Assembly: GCF_009932355.1 (NCBI RefSeq)
Contig: NZ_LEKU01000009.1
Coordinates: 79,595 to 143,594, forward strand
DNA from: Riemerella anatipestifer_E
GTDB lineage: Bacteria; Bacteroidota; Bacteroidia; Flavobacteriales; Weeksellaceae
DNA length: 64,000 bases
Direction of reading: 5' to 3'
Part shown: positions 9,278 through 17,230 of the stretch, one piece after another
Numbering within the stretch: position 1 is the first letter of the stretch
Layout: every line of letters begins with the position of its first letter
Translations under genes and position numbers: made by a program
Notes under the pieces: generated by a model
What the model saw: the letters and a program-made list of their open reading frames with translations, nothing else
Told to the model about the DNA's origin: nothing
The model's database searches: none

Positions 9278-9316
9278 ACCGTATAGAAAACCCCGTAAAA
9301 CTACCTTAAACCTAAT

Positions 9317-9343
9317 AAAAACGCCCCTTTTGGGGCTTTTTTT
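9317..9343. terminator. Terminator-like hairpin in the left end
   Basis: GCCCC-TTTT-GGGGC is flanked by an A run on the left and a T run on the right, so it could stop transcription in either direction. It lies downstream of the leftward repressor gene and would shield the transposase sites. Confidence 0.55.
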
Positions 9344-9482
9344 ATACCTTGTACTGAATGAATACGGAACCATATTGGTGGCATTAACAAGATGGTTAGC
9401 GGTATGCTCAAAAACCAATTTGAAATGTACAAAAATAGTATTGGGTGTAACTATGGGTGCAATCTTGGGTGTAATCTCAACA

Positions 9483-9570
9483 ACATAAAAACATACTGAA
9501 AATACCCCCAATTTGCATAATTTTAAACAAAAAAAACATAAAAACACACTGAAAACAACCCTAATTTGCA
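9483..9570. repeat. Two 35-bp direct repeats
   Basis: Imperfect copies at 9483-9517 and 9536-9570 begin ACATAAAAACA and end AATTTGCA, with only a few differences and a 53-base period. They lie between the repressor gene and the left terminus. They could be operators or a transposition enhancer. Confidence 0.55.
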
Positions 9571-9650
9571 AAGATATATGTATTTAAGTTGTTGATTATT
9601 AACGATATATTGTTTTTATAGGTTACATTTTCACCCATACTACCCAGATA

Positions 9651-10403
9651 TTACCCCGCCGCTCTATTTTGTAGCTGTTTTTGAATGGCATGGTTTTCTT
9701 GCTCTAAGCCGTTGATACGCTCTTGCAATTGTTTTATTTCTTGGTGTAATAACCTGTTTTCTTCTAATAATTCCACCTGTTTACGCAATAGCTCTACCTC
9801 CGTATTATTGCTATAATCACTTTTACCCTCTGCCGCTATTAGCGGTGGGGTTTGCTCTGTAGTGTAACCTTGAGGCTGTTTAAACATCTCTCCCTTGCCC
9901 GTAAATACCCAAGTTGGTTTCAATAGAGGGACTTTATTCATTATATTATCTAATAGGCTTAAAGGAGTTTTTCGATTCGCTGATATGACCTCCATTAAAA
10001 ACATACTATCTACTCCAATAAATTTTGCGAATTTATCAAAGTCCATTCCTAATTTATTGCATATTTCAGCTATTCTAAGCCCAACCCTCTCAAGAGCTTC
10101 TTCACTATGAACCTTAGAAACATAATTATCCCCTAAATCGTATTCATACCAGTTCGGAGGCTCTAAATGACTAATTTCTTTCAGCATCTCTCCTCTTCCT
10201 GTAAGGAGCCATTCTGGATTAATTTCAGGATATTTGGAAACTATTTTTGCTAAAATATCTGAACTTAAGGCTTTTTCTTTTGCCTTTCCTTTGAAATTTC
10301 CATATGTAACACCTAATTCTTCAAAAAATTTTTCCTTTGTAAATCCCTTTATATCAGTATAATAAAGTATTCTCTCTTTAATATTGGTAAAATTTGTTTC
10401 CAA
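9651..10403 (-). CDS. Phage repressor with two tandem HTH domains and a coiled-coil tail
   Basis: This 250-residue protein should hold the prophage silent. Residues 6-75 form a phage-repressor HTH domain ending in the characteristic INPEWLLTGRGEML. Residues 107-169 repeat the fold with a second copy ending KPTWVFTGKGEMF. Residues 200-245 are a leucine/glutamate-rich coiled coil that probably mediates oligomerisation. There is no S24 peptidase domain, so LexA-like self-cleavage is unlikely. It is divergent from the Ner-like gene, as c is from ner in Mu. Confidence 0.85.
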   Translation of the reverse strand: METNFTNIKERILYYTDIKGFTKEKFFEELGVTYGNFKGKAKEKALSSDILAKIVSKYPEINPEWLLTGRGEMLKEISHLEPPNWYEYDLGDNYVSKVHSEEALERVGLRIAEICNKLGMDFDKFAKFIGVDSMFLMEVISANRKTPLSLLDNIMNKVPLLKPTWVFTGKGEMFKQPQGYTTEQTPPLIAAEGKSDYSNNTEVELLRKQVELLEENRLLHQEIKQLQERINGLEQENHAIQKQLQNRAAG

Positions 10404-10432
10404 TTTATTTGTTTTTTAGTAAAAATAGTTTC

Positions 10433-10467
10433 TATATTTGTCCTGACAAATAACACTAATAGGACAA
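10433..10467 (+). promoter_or_regulatory. Early promoter with overlapping operators
   Basis: TATATTTG at 10433-10440 is a perfect TAnnTTTG box for the Ner-like early gene. It overlaps a dyad TTGTC-CT-GACAA at 10438-10449. The arm TTGTCCT (10438-10444) is repeated inverted as AGGACAA at 10461-10467, just at the ATG. Repressor or Ner-like protein bound here would block the early promoter. Confidence 0.65.
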
Positions 10468-10682
10468 TGGACAAAAGTAAGAATAAAAAATATAAGTATA
10501 ACCAAAGTATTATAAAAGAGTTGGTTGTTGCTTATGGAGTTACAGAGTCATCTGTACGAAAAGCACTTAATGGCGACCGCACTAGTGCGACTTCCGAAGC
10601 CATAAAAAAGGACTATTACAAGGCTAAAAAAGCCCTTGAAGATGTTACTAAAGCTGTATTGAGCAATGTTATAAATCAATAA
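10467..10682 (+). CDS. Ner/Cro-like small DNA-binding protein
   Basis: This 71-residue protein is the first gene of the rightward operon, divergent from the repressor. Residues 12-45 form a plausible HTH (KELVVAYGVTESSVRKALNG). In Mu the equivalent position holds Ner, which shuts down repressor and early transcription. Its own start codon lies within the inverted AGGACAA operator half-site, consistent with autoregulation. Confidence 0.65.
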   Translation: MDKSKNKKYKYNQSIIKELVVAYGVTESSVRKALNGDRTSATSEAIKKDYYKAKKALEDVTKAVLSNVINQ

Positions 10683-10684
10683 AT

Positions 10685-10819
10685 ATGAAAAAACTTATAC
10701 ACAAAATATTCTGCTACACCAAAAGAATAGTGCAGGATATGGACACAAAACAAACGCAAATAGCAACCTACTACTTGCTATTTGGATTAGTTATCAAAAT
10801 AACCTATAAATCTATATAA
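10685..10819 (+). CDS. Small early phage protein, 44 residues
   Basis: An ATG 2 bases after the previous stop opens a 44-codon frame that ends one base before the next ATG. Tight packing supports it as a real gene. The product is basic at the N-terminus with a short hydrophobic segment near residues 29-38 (YYLLFGLVI), which could associate with the membrane. Family not recognised. Confidence 0.5.
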   Translation: MKKLIHKIFCYTKRIVQDMDTKQTQIATYYLLFGLVIKITYKSI

Positions 10820-10820
10820 T

Positions 10821-11348
10821 ATGAAAAAGAGGCACCGTAATTTATCGGCACAGCAGTTAGTGGATTGTTACAATACAACAGGTTCAACTTTGGGTTGGAG
10901 ACCTCTCAGTACGGAGCAAATAATACAAGCAAACGAAAGACTACGCGATACTATCGTTTATCGTTGTCAGAAAAACTTTGAGGTTTTGAACCAAATAGAA
11001 ATCAATATTAATCAATATGGTATTCAAAATGACAATCCACTGCCGTCCTATCACAAAAATTTAGAAAAGCCGACTGCAAAAACTCAATCCGACGCCAAAC
11101 GGTCTGAAGTTTTACCGCTTGAAAATAAAGTTCTATCTGAAGTACGCCATCTTCGTAAGCAGATGCAACAGGTATTGTTTCACTTGAACTCCAAGACAGA
11201 GCGGGAAAAATTTCACTCGCAGAAAAGACTCCCAAAAGACGAAAAGGCTCGCCTAAAGAACTTAGAGGAGGCAGTATGTGGTCTTGTAAGTAGTTTAGAC
11301 CATCAACTCCTTCCATATCTGGAGCAGATAGATACACATAAAAAGTAA
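10821..11348 (+). CDS. Early phage protein of unknown function
   Basis: A 175-residue hydrophilic protein with an N-terminal helical region (LSAQQLVDCYNTTGSTLGW) and a predicted coiled-coil stretch around residues 95-155. It lies between the Ner-like gene and the transposase. No family recognised. A 164-base gap with small GC-rich dyads separates it from the transposase gene. Confidence 0.6.
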   Translation: MKKRHRNLSAQQLVDCYNTTGSTLGWRPLSTEQIIQANERLRDTIVYRCQKNFEVLNQIEININQYGIQNDNPLPSYHKNLEKPTAKTQSDAKRSEVLPLENKVLSEVRHLRKQMQQVLFHLNSKTEREKFHSQKRLPKDEKARLKNLEEAVCGLVSSLDHQLLPYLEQIDTHKK

Positions 11349-11512
11349 CCTTCATATCACTATCATTTAAAGTTTAGCAACGCAAATATAGTGAATCTCC
11401 CGAAAAGCATACACCGTGAGGCGGGTACACGGCGGGAACTAAAACCCTTGGCACAGCGTGAATAAGAGCCCGCTTGACGGCTCGGAAAGACGAGCATTTT
11501 TAAAGAAAAACA

Positions 11513-13603
11513 ATGAACACAGCAACACCATACGAATATCACGACGGCAAACTGGGCGTAAAGGTCCTTTGGCTGATAAGCGATGAGCGTGGGAAAAAGA
11601 AAAAACGCCCGCAGAGCTTATCCCTTATTAAATACCGTTCGCTTTCGCACCGTATGAATAGTAAAACTTGTACAGAAAAGCAGTTGCGTAGAGCTTCTTT
11701 GGGGTTTGATGCCTTAGTTCAGTTTGACAGCCTTTGTGTGGCGTGGCGTGATGCCCTTACAATGAAATTTCCTAAGCCTAAAGAACAGGCTAAGAAAGAT
11801 TTCTTTGCTAAACACTACGAAGCCGACCGCCAAGCCTTTGATTTCTTTTGTGCCCATCGCTTTGGCGAAAATGACGAGCGAAAGCTGGAGCCGGAAGTGA
11901 TAGAGCTATACACCTACAATGCTTCGGTTCTTAATGCGGTTATCACTTGTAAAACTAACCGAAAAGCCTACATAAAAGCCCTTGGTGCAAGTGTAGGGGT
12001 TACAATATGGGAGAGCTTAAGCAAAGATGTTAATTCTTTTAACGAAGTACCCCACGATTTACCAACCACGCCCGACTCTTTGAGATATAAAGTTAATAAA
12101 TACCTCAAAGAGGGGTACGAAAGTATCATATCGAAAAAATACGGCAAACGCAATAGAGCAAAAATTAAGAAATCTGAGCAGTTTATTTTGATTGAAGAGT
12201 TACTCAAAAAGCATCAAAACTTAAATAACGAGCAGATTGCCGACCATTACAATACGGTGGCAAAGGTGGTAGGTTGGGACACTATTACTGCTGGAACTAT
12301 TGCCAACCACCGCCGAGAGCTGGAGCTATACACTTATGCGGGGCAGAGAGGTTTGGTAAACTTTGACCATAAAAAAGCGATGCAAGTGAAACGCAAACGC
12401 CCAAGCCTACCGATGTTGTATTGGACAGTGGATGGTTGGGATGCTGAGTTACTCTACCAAGCAGAAGTAATCAATAAAAAAGGACAAAAGGTAAAAACTT
12501 ATCATAACCGTTTAACGATGGTTTTGGTTCTAGACCCATTTAATGATTATCCAGTAGGTTATGCGATTGGCGAAGCCGAAAATCCTTCGCTTATTCGCGA
12601 GGCAATAGCGAATGCGGTAAATCACACCAAAAAGCTATTTGGAAACCGATATAAACCTTACCAGTTCCAAGCGGATAACTACCAAAAAAAGCATTTAAAA
12701 GAGACCTATGAGGCAATAGCGAAGCACTTCACACCTGCACGAGTGAAAAACTCCAAAGCTAAAGTGATAGAGCCATTTTTTAAACATTTTAATGAAAAAC
12801 ACTTCCAAAAGGAAATGGCTCCCAACTGGTCGGGGCATAATGTGAACGCTAAAAAAGAAAATCAACCGAATGATGAGTTTCTGAATATGATACGCCGTCA
12901 GTTTCCAGATGAGTTAGGAGCAAGAATGCAAATTATTAACGCCATAGAGAAAGAAAGAAAAGAGAAGGTACAGGCGTATATGGAACATTGGGCTGAATTA
13001 CCCGAAGAGGACCGTATCCCATTTGCGACCAACGCATTTTTGAGAGCTTATGGGCAGACTACAGGCTACACCAATAAGCTACAAGGTAGTGGTATCACGG
13101 CAACTATTAACGGCGAGGAATACTACTTTGATAGTTTCGACCAAAATTTCAGGAAATACGCCTATGTAGATTGGTGTCTGTACTTCGACCCTTCGGATAT
13201 GAGCGAAGTATTAGCCGTAAACGCCGAAAGCCACCACGGGCGATTGGTAAAAGTGATTGATACGATTGAGTTTATGCTTGAAGAGAAATATATACAACCA
13301 ATGGCACTCTACGACAGAAAAGAAGGCGATGCTGCAGCGCTACAAAAGGTATTTGATTTCAATGACAGCCTCAAAGAAGATATTATCGAACGAGGCGGAC
13401 GAAATAGAGAAGTCTTGCAGGAGTTGTTTATCCAAAATCCAAAGCTAGAGGTACTTCAGAAGATGCTTATTACTGATAGTAATGGACAGCACAAAGACCA
13501 AAAGAGAGCTGAACGGCTGCAAGAGCCTAAACCTCGCCCTCTGAAACAGATTGAAAAATTTGATGATTACGAAATCATAGACGATGTGGCAACAGATTAT
13601 TAA
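11513..13603 (+). CDS. MuA-like DDE transposase
   Basis: The 696-residue enzyme catalyses end cleavage and strand transfer for phage transposition. The RNase-H-like core has the acidic triad at Asp307 (YWTVDGWD), Asp388 (FQADNY) and Glu420 (KVIEPFF). N-terminal HTH regions around residues 40-75 and 225-280 should bind the phage ends. A beta-barrel-like region and a charged tail follow the core, as in MuA. It is followed 24 bases later by the MuB-like gene. Confidence 0.92.
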   Translation: MNTATPYEYHDGKLGVKVLWLISDERGKKKKRPQSLSLIKYRSLSHRMNSKTCTEKQLRRASLGFDALVQFDSLCVAWRDALTMKFPKPKEQAKKDFFAKHYEADRQAFDFFCAHRFGENDERKLEPEVIELYTYNASVLNAVITCKTNRKAYIKALGASVGVTIWESLSKDVNSFNEVPHDLPTTPDSLRYKVNKYLKEGYESIISKKYGKRNRAKIKKSEQFILIEELLKKHQNLNNEQIADHYNTVAKVVGWDTITAGTIANHRRELELYTYAGQRGLVNFDHKKAMQVKRKRPSLPMLYWTVDGWDAELLYQAEVINKKGQKVKTYHNRLTMVLVLDPFNDYPVGYAIGEAENPSLIREAIANAVNHTKKLFGNRYKPYQFQADNYQKKHLKETYEAIAKHFTPARVKNSKAKVIEPFFKHFNEKHFQKEMAPNWSGHNVNAKKENQPNDEFLNMIRRQFPDELGARMQIINAIEKERKEKVQAYMEHWAELPEEDRIPFATNAFLRAYGQTTGYTNKLQGSGITATINGEEYYFDSFDQNFRKYAYVDWCLYFDPSDMSEVLAVNAESHHGRLVKVIDTIEFMLEEKYIQPMALYDRKEGDAAALQKVFDFNDSLKEDIIERGGRNREVLQELFIQNPKLEVLQKMLITDSNGQHKDQKRAERLQEPKPRPLKQIEKFDDYEIIDDVATDY

Positions 13604-13627
13604 ACAATATTTAAAACCCTTTTAAAA

Positions 13628-14566
13628 ATGAACCGAAATAAACTCATACAGCACATAGAGCTTTGGAAAGCTAAACTGGGAAGTTACTCCAAAGTGGCTC
13701 AGAAATGTGGCATCAGTGTAGGTACATTGAGCACTATTATGGCACGTAAATACGGCGCCGATGAAAGCAATATGCTAGGTAAAATAGCCGCGGCATTAGA
13801 TTATAAGGACTCTAAATGGACGATTGTTCGTACCATTGGAAACTACCGTCGTATCGCCCAAGCTGTTGAGGACGCAAAAACCGAAAAGATGTGGTTTGCC
13901 GTATCTAATAAGGCAGGAAGTTGTAAAACAGTAACTCTTGAAGATATCTACAACCAAGACACCACGGGAAGTGTTGTTCTTATTCAGGCAGAAGAATGGT
14001 CAGCCCGTCAGTTTTTAATGCAACTAATAGCCAAAACAATAGGTATAGTGGCATTGAAGGGAGAATATAAAACCAATAGTGAATTGTTGCAAATGGTGGC
14101 TGATTACTTCAATGAACAAGTATTTAATGACCCTATATTACTAATAGATGAAGCTGACAAACTCCGCCCTGCCGCGCTTCGTTTGTTTATTCCTTTGTTT
14201 AATAAGACAGAAGACCGTCTCGGGGTTGTTATTAGTGGAACGGAAAATCTGCAAAAGGAAATCCGCCAAGGAGTACGCCTAGCCAAAAAAGGTTATGACG
14301 AGATAGATAGCCGTATCGGTCGCTCTTATATAGAACTAAAAGGAGCCACGGAGAAAGAAGTGTACCAAATCTGCGAAGCTAACGGAATTACCGATGAATT
14401 GACGCAGGAGTCAATTTGGAATAGAGTAGAAAAGATAAAAAAAATAACCACCGTTAGAACTAAAACGGGAACTAAAGAAAAAATGATAGACTATGCGGAA
14501 GACTTTAGAAGGATTAAGAGGTTGGTTAAAAGGGAAGTACTACTTAAAAAAAGAGCAAAACAATGA
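13628..14566 (+). CDS. MuB-like target-capture AAA+ ATPase
   Basis: This 312-residue protein probably binds target DNA and activates the transposase. An N-terminal HTH (SKVAQKCGISVGTLSTIMA) precedes an AAA+ core with Walker B LLIDEADKL near residue 175 and a sensor-like VVISGTENL. The Walker A region reads SNKAGSCKTVT near residue 97: Cys replaces the Gly before the key lysine, a departure from GxxGxGKT. Position after the transposase matches Mu B. The next gene overlaps it by 4 bases. Confidence 0.88.
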   Translation: MNRNKLIQHIELWKAKLGSYSKVAQKCGISVGTLSTIMARKYGADESNMLGKIAAALDYKDSKWTIVRTIGNYRRIAQAVEDAKTEKMWFAVSNKAGSCKTVTLEDIYNQDTTGSVVLIQAEEWSARQFLMQLIAKTIGIVALKGEYKTNSELLQMVADYFNEQVFNDPILLIDEADKLRPAALRLFIPLFNKTEDRLGVVISGTENLQKEIRQGVRLAKKGYDEIDSRIGRSYIELKGATEKEVYQICEANGITDELTQESIWNRVEKIKKITTVRTKTGTKEKMIDYAEDFRRIKRLVKREVLLKKRAKQ

Positions 14567-15195
14567 AATTAAAGCAGGTATTAACCGTTGCAAATATCCA
14601 AAACACCAAGATAGAACGCCTGCCTTTTGAGGGCGTTTGGTACGAGGCATTTGGACGACCACAAAACAGAGGTGTTTGGTTTGTTTGGGGAGGTTCGGGA
14701 AGTGGTAAAAGTACCTTTGCGATGCAACTGGCGAAAGTCTTGGCAGAGTGTGATAAAACTTTTTACGACTTACTAGAAGAGGAAACAGATGATAGCGACT
14801 TTGTTGATAGAACGGAGCTCTGCAAAATGCAAGATGTAGCCGATACATTCAATGCACAAAAATTTACCTTAGAAGAATTAGATTTATACTTATCCAAAAG
14901 AAATAGTCCTAAATATGTGATAATAGACTCTGTACCTTATTTCTTTAAATCTTGGGACGAATACATGGTATTTAAGAAGAAATGGGCAACCCAAAAAGTA
15001 CTCGTCTTTATCGGACATGCAGAAGGTAAGAATCCGGCTGATAAACTGCAAACACGAATAATGTACGATGCAAAAATGAAAATTTTTGTAAGCGGTTACC
15101 TCGCTACCTGTAAAGGTAGAACCATAGGTCCTAATGGCGGTAACTACATTATTTGGAAAGAAGGCTACGAAGCCCTTGTAGGAAAAGAAAACTAA
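14563..15195 (+). CDS. RecA-like P-loop ATPase of phage early operon
   Basis: A 210-residue nucleotide-binding protein with a canonical Walker A GGSGSGKST near residues 43-51 and Walker B KYVIIDSVPY near 114. The small RecA-fold architecture suggests a DNA-handling ATPase working with the transposition or replication apparatus. The start overlaps the MuB-like stop (ATGA), indicating translational coupling. Role not known. Confidence 0.75.
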   Translation: MKLKQVLTVANIQNTKIERLPFEGVWYEAFGRPQNRGVWFVWGGSGSGKSTFAMQLAKVLAECDKTFYDLLEEETDDSDFVDRTELCKMQDVADTFNAQKFTLEELDLYLSKRNSPKYVIIDSVPYFFKSWDEYMVFKKKWATQKVLVFIGHAEGKNPADKLQTRIMYDAKMKIFVSGYLATCKGRTIGPNGGNYIIWKEGYEALVGKEN

Positions 15196-15206
15196 ATAAT
15201 AACAAT

Positions 15207-15500
15207 ATGAACAAAATACTAGACATACTCGCATTCGACACTCTTTACGGAGGGCTTACTTGGGGAGACAGGCTCATACTCCACGGGTACAACTCTGGAA
15301 AAGGAACAGAGTTTCCTGCTCCCTATAAAGCTGTGAGAATAAGCCGCTTTATCGACCAAAAGAAATGGCAAGCTCCCGCAATGAAATATATGAAGGACGA
15401 TGTTGTCCTTTATGTAGAAGACCTAGAAAATATGCAATGGCTACCGATAGATAAGTATATAGAAAAATTTCCCAATCCATTAGAAAATGAAAAGTTTTAA
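15207..15500 (+). CDS. Early phage protein of unknown function
   Basis: Starting at the ATG at 15207 gives 97 residues; the longer in-frame opening from 15153 lies inside the previous gene and is unlikely. The sequence is globular and mixed alpha/beta. No family recognised. It overlaps the next small gene by 14 bases. Confidence 0.6.
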   Translation: MNKILDILAFDTLYGGLTWGDRLILHGYNSGKGTEFPAPYKAVRISRFIDQKKWQAPAMKYMKDDVVLYVEDLENMQWLPIDKYIEKFPNPLENEKF

Positions 15501-15618
15501 CAACTATCAATTTGAATTTAGAAAATATCAACAGAAGCAAGACGCTAAAGAAGCCTTGAAAAAAGCCAAAGAGTTAGAAGAACATAGAAAAAGACAACAG
15601 CAATGCAAGAAAGTATAG
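15487..15618 (+). CDS. Small basic helical phage protein, 43 residues
   Basis: The ATG at 15487 overlaps the end of the previous gene, and the frame ends in TAG at 15618 inside the next gene. The product is Lys/Glu/Gln-rich and probably a single helix. Overlaps on both sides support it as part of the operon. Confidence 0.45.
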   Translation: MKSFNNYQFEFRKYQQKQDAKEALKKAKELEEHRKRQQQCKKV

Positions 15619-15785
15619 GAAATGAGTTTTTCCCCCCGACGGAGGAGGAACTCAACGAAATCATCGCCGAGCTTAAACGCAGGCTAGAAGATGAAAGCTA
15701 CGAAGAGGAGTGGGTGAAAATCCACGAAGAGTTAATGTACAGAGAAAAACAATTAAAAGAAACAATAAAAAATAACGAGATATGA
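15603..15785 (+). CDS. Small acidic phage protein, 60 residues
   Basis: A Glu-rich helical protein (PPTEEELNEIIAELKRRL). It overlaps the preceding 43-codon gene by 16 bases and the next gene by 4. No family recognised. Confidence 0.5.
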   Translation: MQESIGNEFFPPTEEELNEIIAELKRRLEDESYEEEWVKIHEELMYREKQLKETIKNNEI

Positions 15786-16024
15786 AAGAAAAATTTGCAA
15801 TTCTACACGATACTGAAAAACACGGACAAATCCTCATAACAAAGGAATATGATTTAGAAGATAAAATCTATAAGATAAACTATCAATTTGAATTAGAAGG
15901 GGTCATGCCAGTATTTAGTCTTAATATAAAATCAAGAAAAAAAGCTAATAAGGTATTCAAAGAATTAGAAAATAAGGAAACTGCTATAAGTGAAATAGAT
16001 AAAATAATAATAGCAATACAATGA
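15782..16024 (+). CDS. Early phage protein of unknown function, 80 residues
   Basis: It is linked by 4-base ATGA-type overlaps to the genes before and after. The predicted fold is short beta strands followed by a C-terminal helix. No family recognised. Confidence 0.5.
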   Translation: MKEKFAILHDTEKHGQILITKEYDLEDKIYKINYQFELEGVMPVFSLNIKSRKKANKVFKELENKETAISEIDKIIIAIQ

Positions 16025-16188
16025 GTAAAGAGCAAAACAAAAATAAAGTACCGCTAGCCTCACACAAGACTATAATAAGGCTAGACCGAAACTTCCATAT
16101 CTATGTACACGGCGACCGTAAAAAGATAGAGCAAGGAAAAGACGAAAAAGGCAAATACTATAAAATTTACTTTAAAGAGGAAAGCTAA
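16021..16188 (+). CDS. Small basic phage protein, 55 residues
   Basis: An ATG overlapping the previous stop by 4 bases opens a 55-codon frame ending TAA at 16188. The protein is rich in Lys and Tyr, with a strand-like IIRLDRNFHIYVHGD segment. No family recognised. Confidence 0.5.
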   Translation: MSKEQNKNKVPLASHKTIIRLDRNFHIYVHGDRKKIEQGKDEKGKYYKIYFKEES

Positions 16189-16213
16189 TCATTAACCCTA
16201 AATATTTAAAACA

Positions 16214-16900
16214 ATGAAAGACCTATCAAGCCTAACAGCGGAGGAACTCCAAGCAGAACTTGACAGACGAAACCAAGAAAAATCGGAAGACAGACGAGCC
16301 TACAAAGAGTTAGTAAACAAAGAACTCGTCCAAATAATTGAACCTTTGAAAGTAGTAGAAATGCATCTTCGTGAAGCGAAACTATATGTATTTGAAAGCC
16401 TAAAAACCCTATTAGACCTCAAATCTAAGGCTTACGGTGTGAAAGACACACAGCAGTCGCACACCTTTACCGATGATAAAGGCAATACCATTACTTATGG
16501 CTTTAGGATAATTGACGGTTGGGATGATACTGTTACCGCTGGAATAGACAAAGTAAGGGAGTTTATTTCCTCTCTTGCAAAAGACGAAGCCACAGGTAAA
16601 TTAGTACACGCCGTGAACCAACTGCTTAAAAAAGACGCAAAAGGTAATCTAAAAGCATCAAGGGTTTTAGAACTTACTAAACTGGCAGAAGAATTTAACG
16701 ACCTGAATTTTACCGATGCGGTAAACATTATCCGCCAGTCGTACAAACCGCAACGCTCGGCGTTCTTTATTGACGCCAGCTATACCGATGCCCAAGGTAA
16801 AAAGGTTAATATTCCGCTGTCTATTTCGGCAGTGGACTTCCCCGAGGGGACGGATATAGACAGCCTTTTTCCCGTACACGAAAATTATAATAAACAGTAA
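16214..16900 (+). CDS. DUF3164-family phage protein
   Basis: This 228-residue protein resembles the DUF3164 family found in the early regions of Mu-like phages. The N-terminus starts with a short HeH-like helix (SSLTAEELQAELDRRN), followed by a helical segment and the YGFRIIDGWDDTVTAGID region. Function is undetermined even in the family; position suggests replication or transposition support. Confidence 0.6.
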   Translation: MKDLSSLTAEELQAELDRRNQEKSEDRRAYKELVNKELVQIIEPLKVVEMHLREAKLYVFESLKTLLDLKSKAYGVKDTQQSHTFTDDKGNTITYGFRIIDGWDDTVTAGIDKVREFISSLAKDEATGKLVHAVNQLLKKDAKGNLKASRVLELTKLAEEFNDLNFTDAVNIIRQSYKPQRSAFFIDASYTDAQGKKVNIPLSISAVDFPEGTDIDSLFPVHENYNKQ

Positions 16901-16917
16901 AATCAAATAAAAAAACA

Positions 16918-17154
16918 ATGAATACAAAAGGAAATAAAATGACATCGTATGATGCTAACGAGCAAAACCCATTTACAAAGCAAGTAAGAAGACAAGTGTC
17001 AGACTTGATAGATGACTTGGAGATATTAAGAGGTGCTGGAAAAAATAAAAATATAACCCCCGCAAGCAGCGAAAAACAACGCCTTATTTCTATCGCTCAA
17101 ACCAAACTGGAGGAGGCATGTATGTTTGCTGTAAAAGCAATTTATGCAGAATAA
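16918..17154 (+). CDS. Small phage protein with an Acb2/Tad1-like hairpin pattern
   Basis: A 78-residue all-helical protein ending in RLISIAQTKLEEACMFAVKAI. That spacing of R, T-x-L-E-x-A and A-V-K-A-I resembles the C-terminal helix of the Acb2/Tad1 hairpin family of phage proteins, which includes cyclic-nucleotide sponges that block CBASS and Thoeris signalling. The resemblance is by eye only. An alternative start is Met8. Confidence 0.4.
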   Translation: MNTKGNKMTSYDANEQNPFTKQVRRQVSDLIDDLEILRGAGKNKNITPASSEKQRLISIAQTKLEEACMFAVKAIYAE

Positions 17155-17230
17155 AAACCATCTTCCGCACTGGCAGGCACCGATGTTCGAGCCATCGGGC
17201 GGAGCAAATACTAAAAAATTAAATAGATGA
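17144..17230 (+). CDS. Possible 28-residue phage peptide
   Basis: ATG at 17144 lies inside the end of the previous gene, and the TGA at 17228-17230 overlaps the next ATG (ATGA). This double overlap fills the otherwise empty 72-base gap and suggests translational coupling. The product is Pro/His/Asn-rich. No family recognised. Confidence 0.4.
   Translation: MQNKNHLPHWQAPMFEPSGGANTKKLNR

Larger units (their letters stand above)
9191..9431. promoter_or_regulatory. Candidate left-end transposase binding motifs
   Basis: CGAAATGTACAG occurs at 9191-9202 and AATTTGAAATGTACA at 9417-9431. The exact reverse complement of the latter 15-mer lies 33 bp from the right terminus (43715-43729), and a related TTGTACATTTGG at 43736-43747. 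Inverted occurrence at both ends is what MuA-type end-binding sites should show. Confidence 0.5.
9084..9650. other. Prophage left end, non-coding 567 bp
   Basis: No convincing gene is seen between the left terminus and the repressor stop. The stretch holds two GAAATGTACA-type motifs, a TACCATT repeat cluster, a terminator-like hairpin at 9317-9343, a further 7-bp stem (AGGCTTT/AAAGCCT, 9152-9174), and two 35-bp direct repeats at 9483-9570. The layout resembles Mu attL, where transposase sites occupy the first few hundred bases. A minus-strand ORF at 9257-9571 has no protein-like features. Confidence 0.7.

Noticed and set aside
9257..9571. Minus-strand ORF of 104 codons in the prophage left end
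   Set aside because: It runs through the terminator hairpin, the transposase-site motif and both 35-bp repeats; composition is Phe/Val/Cys-rich and unlike a real protein.
11008..11355. Minus-strand ORF of 115 codons in the early region
   Set aside because: It is fully antisense to the 175-codon early gene, which has the operon context.
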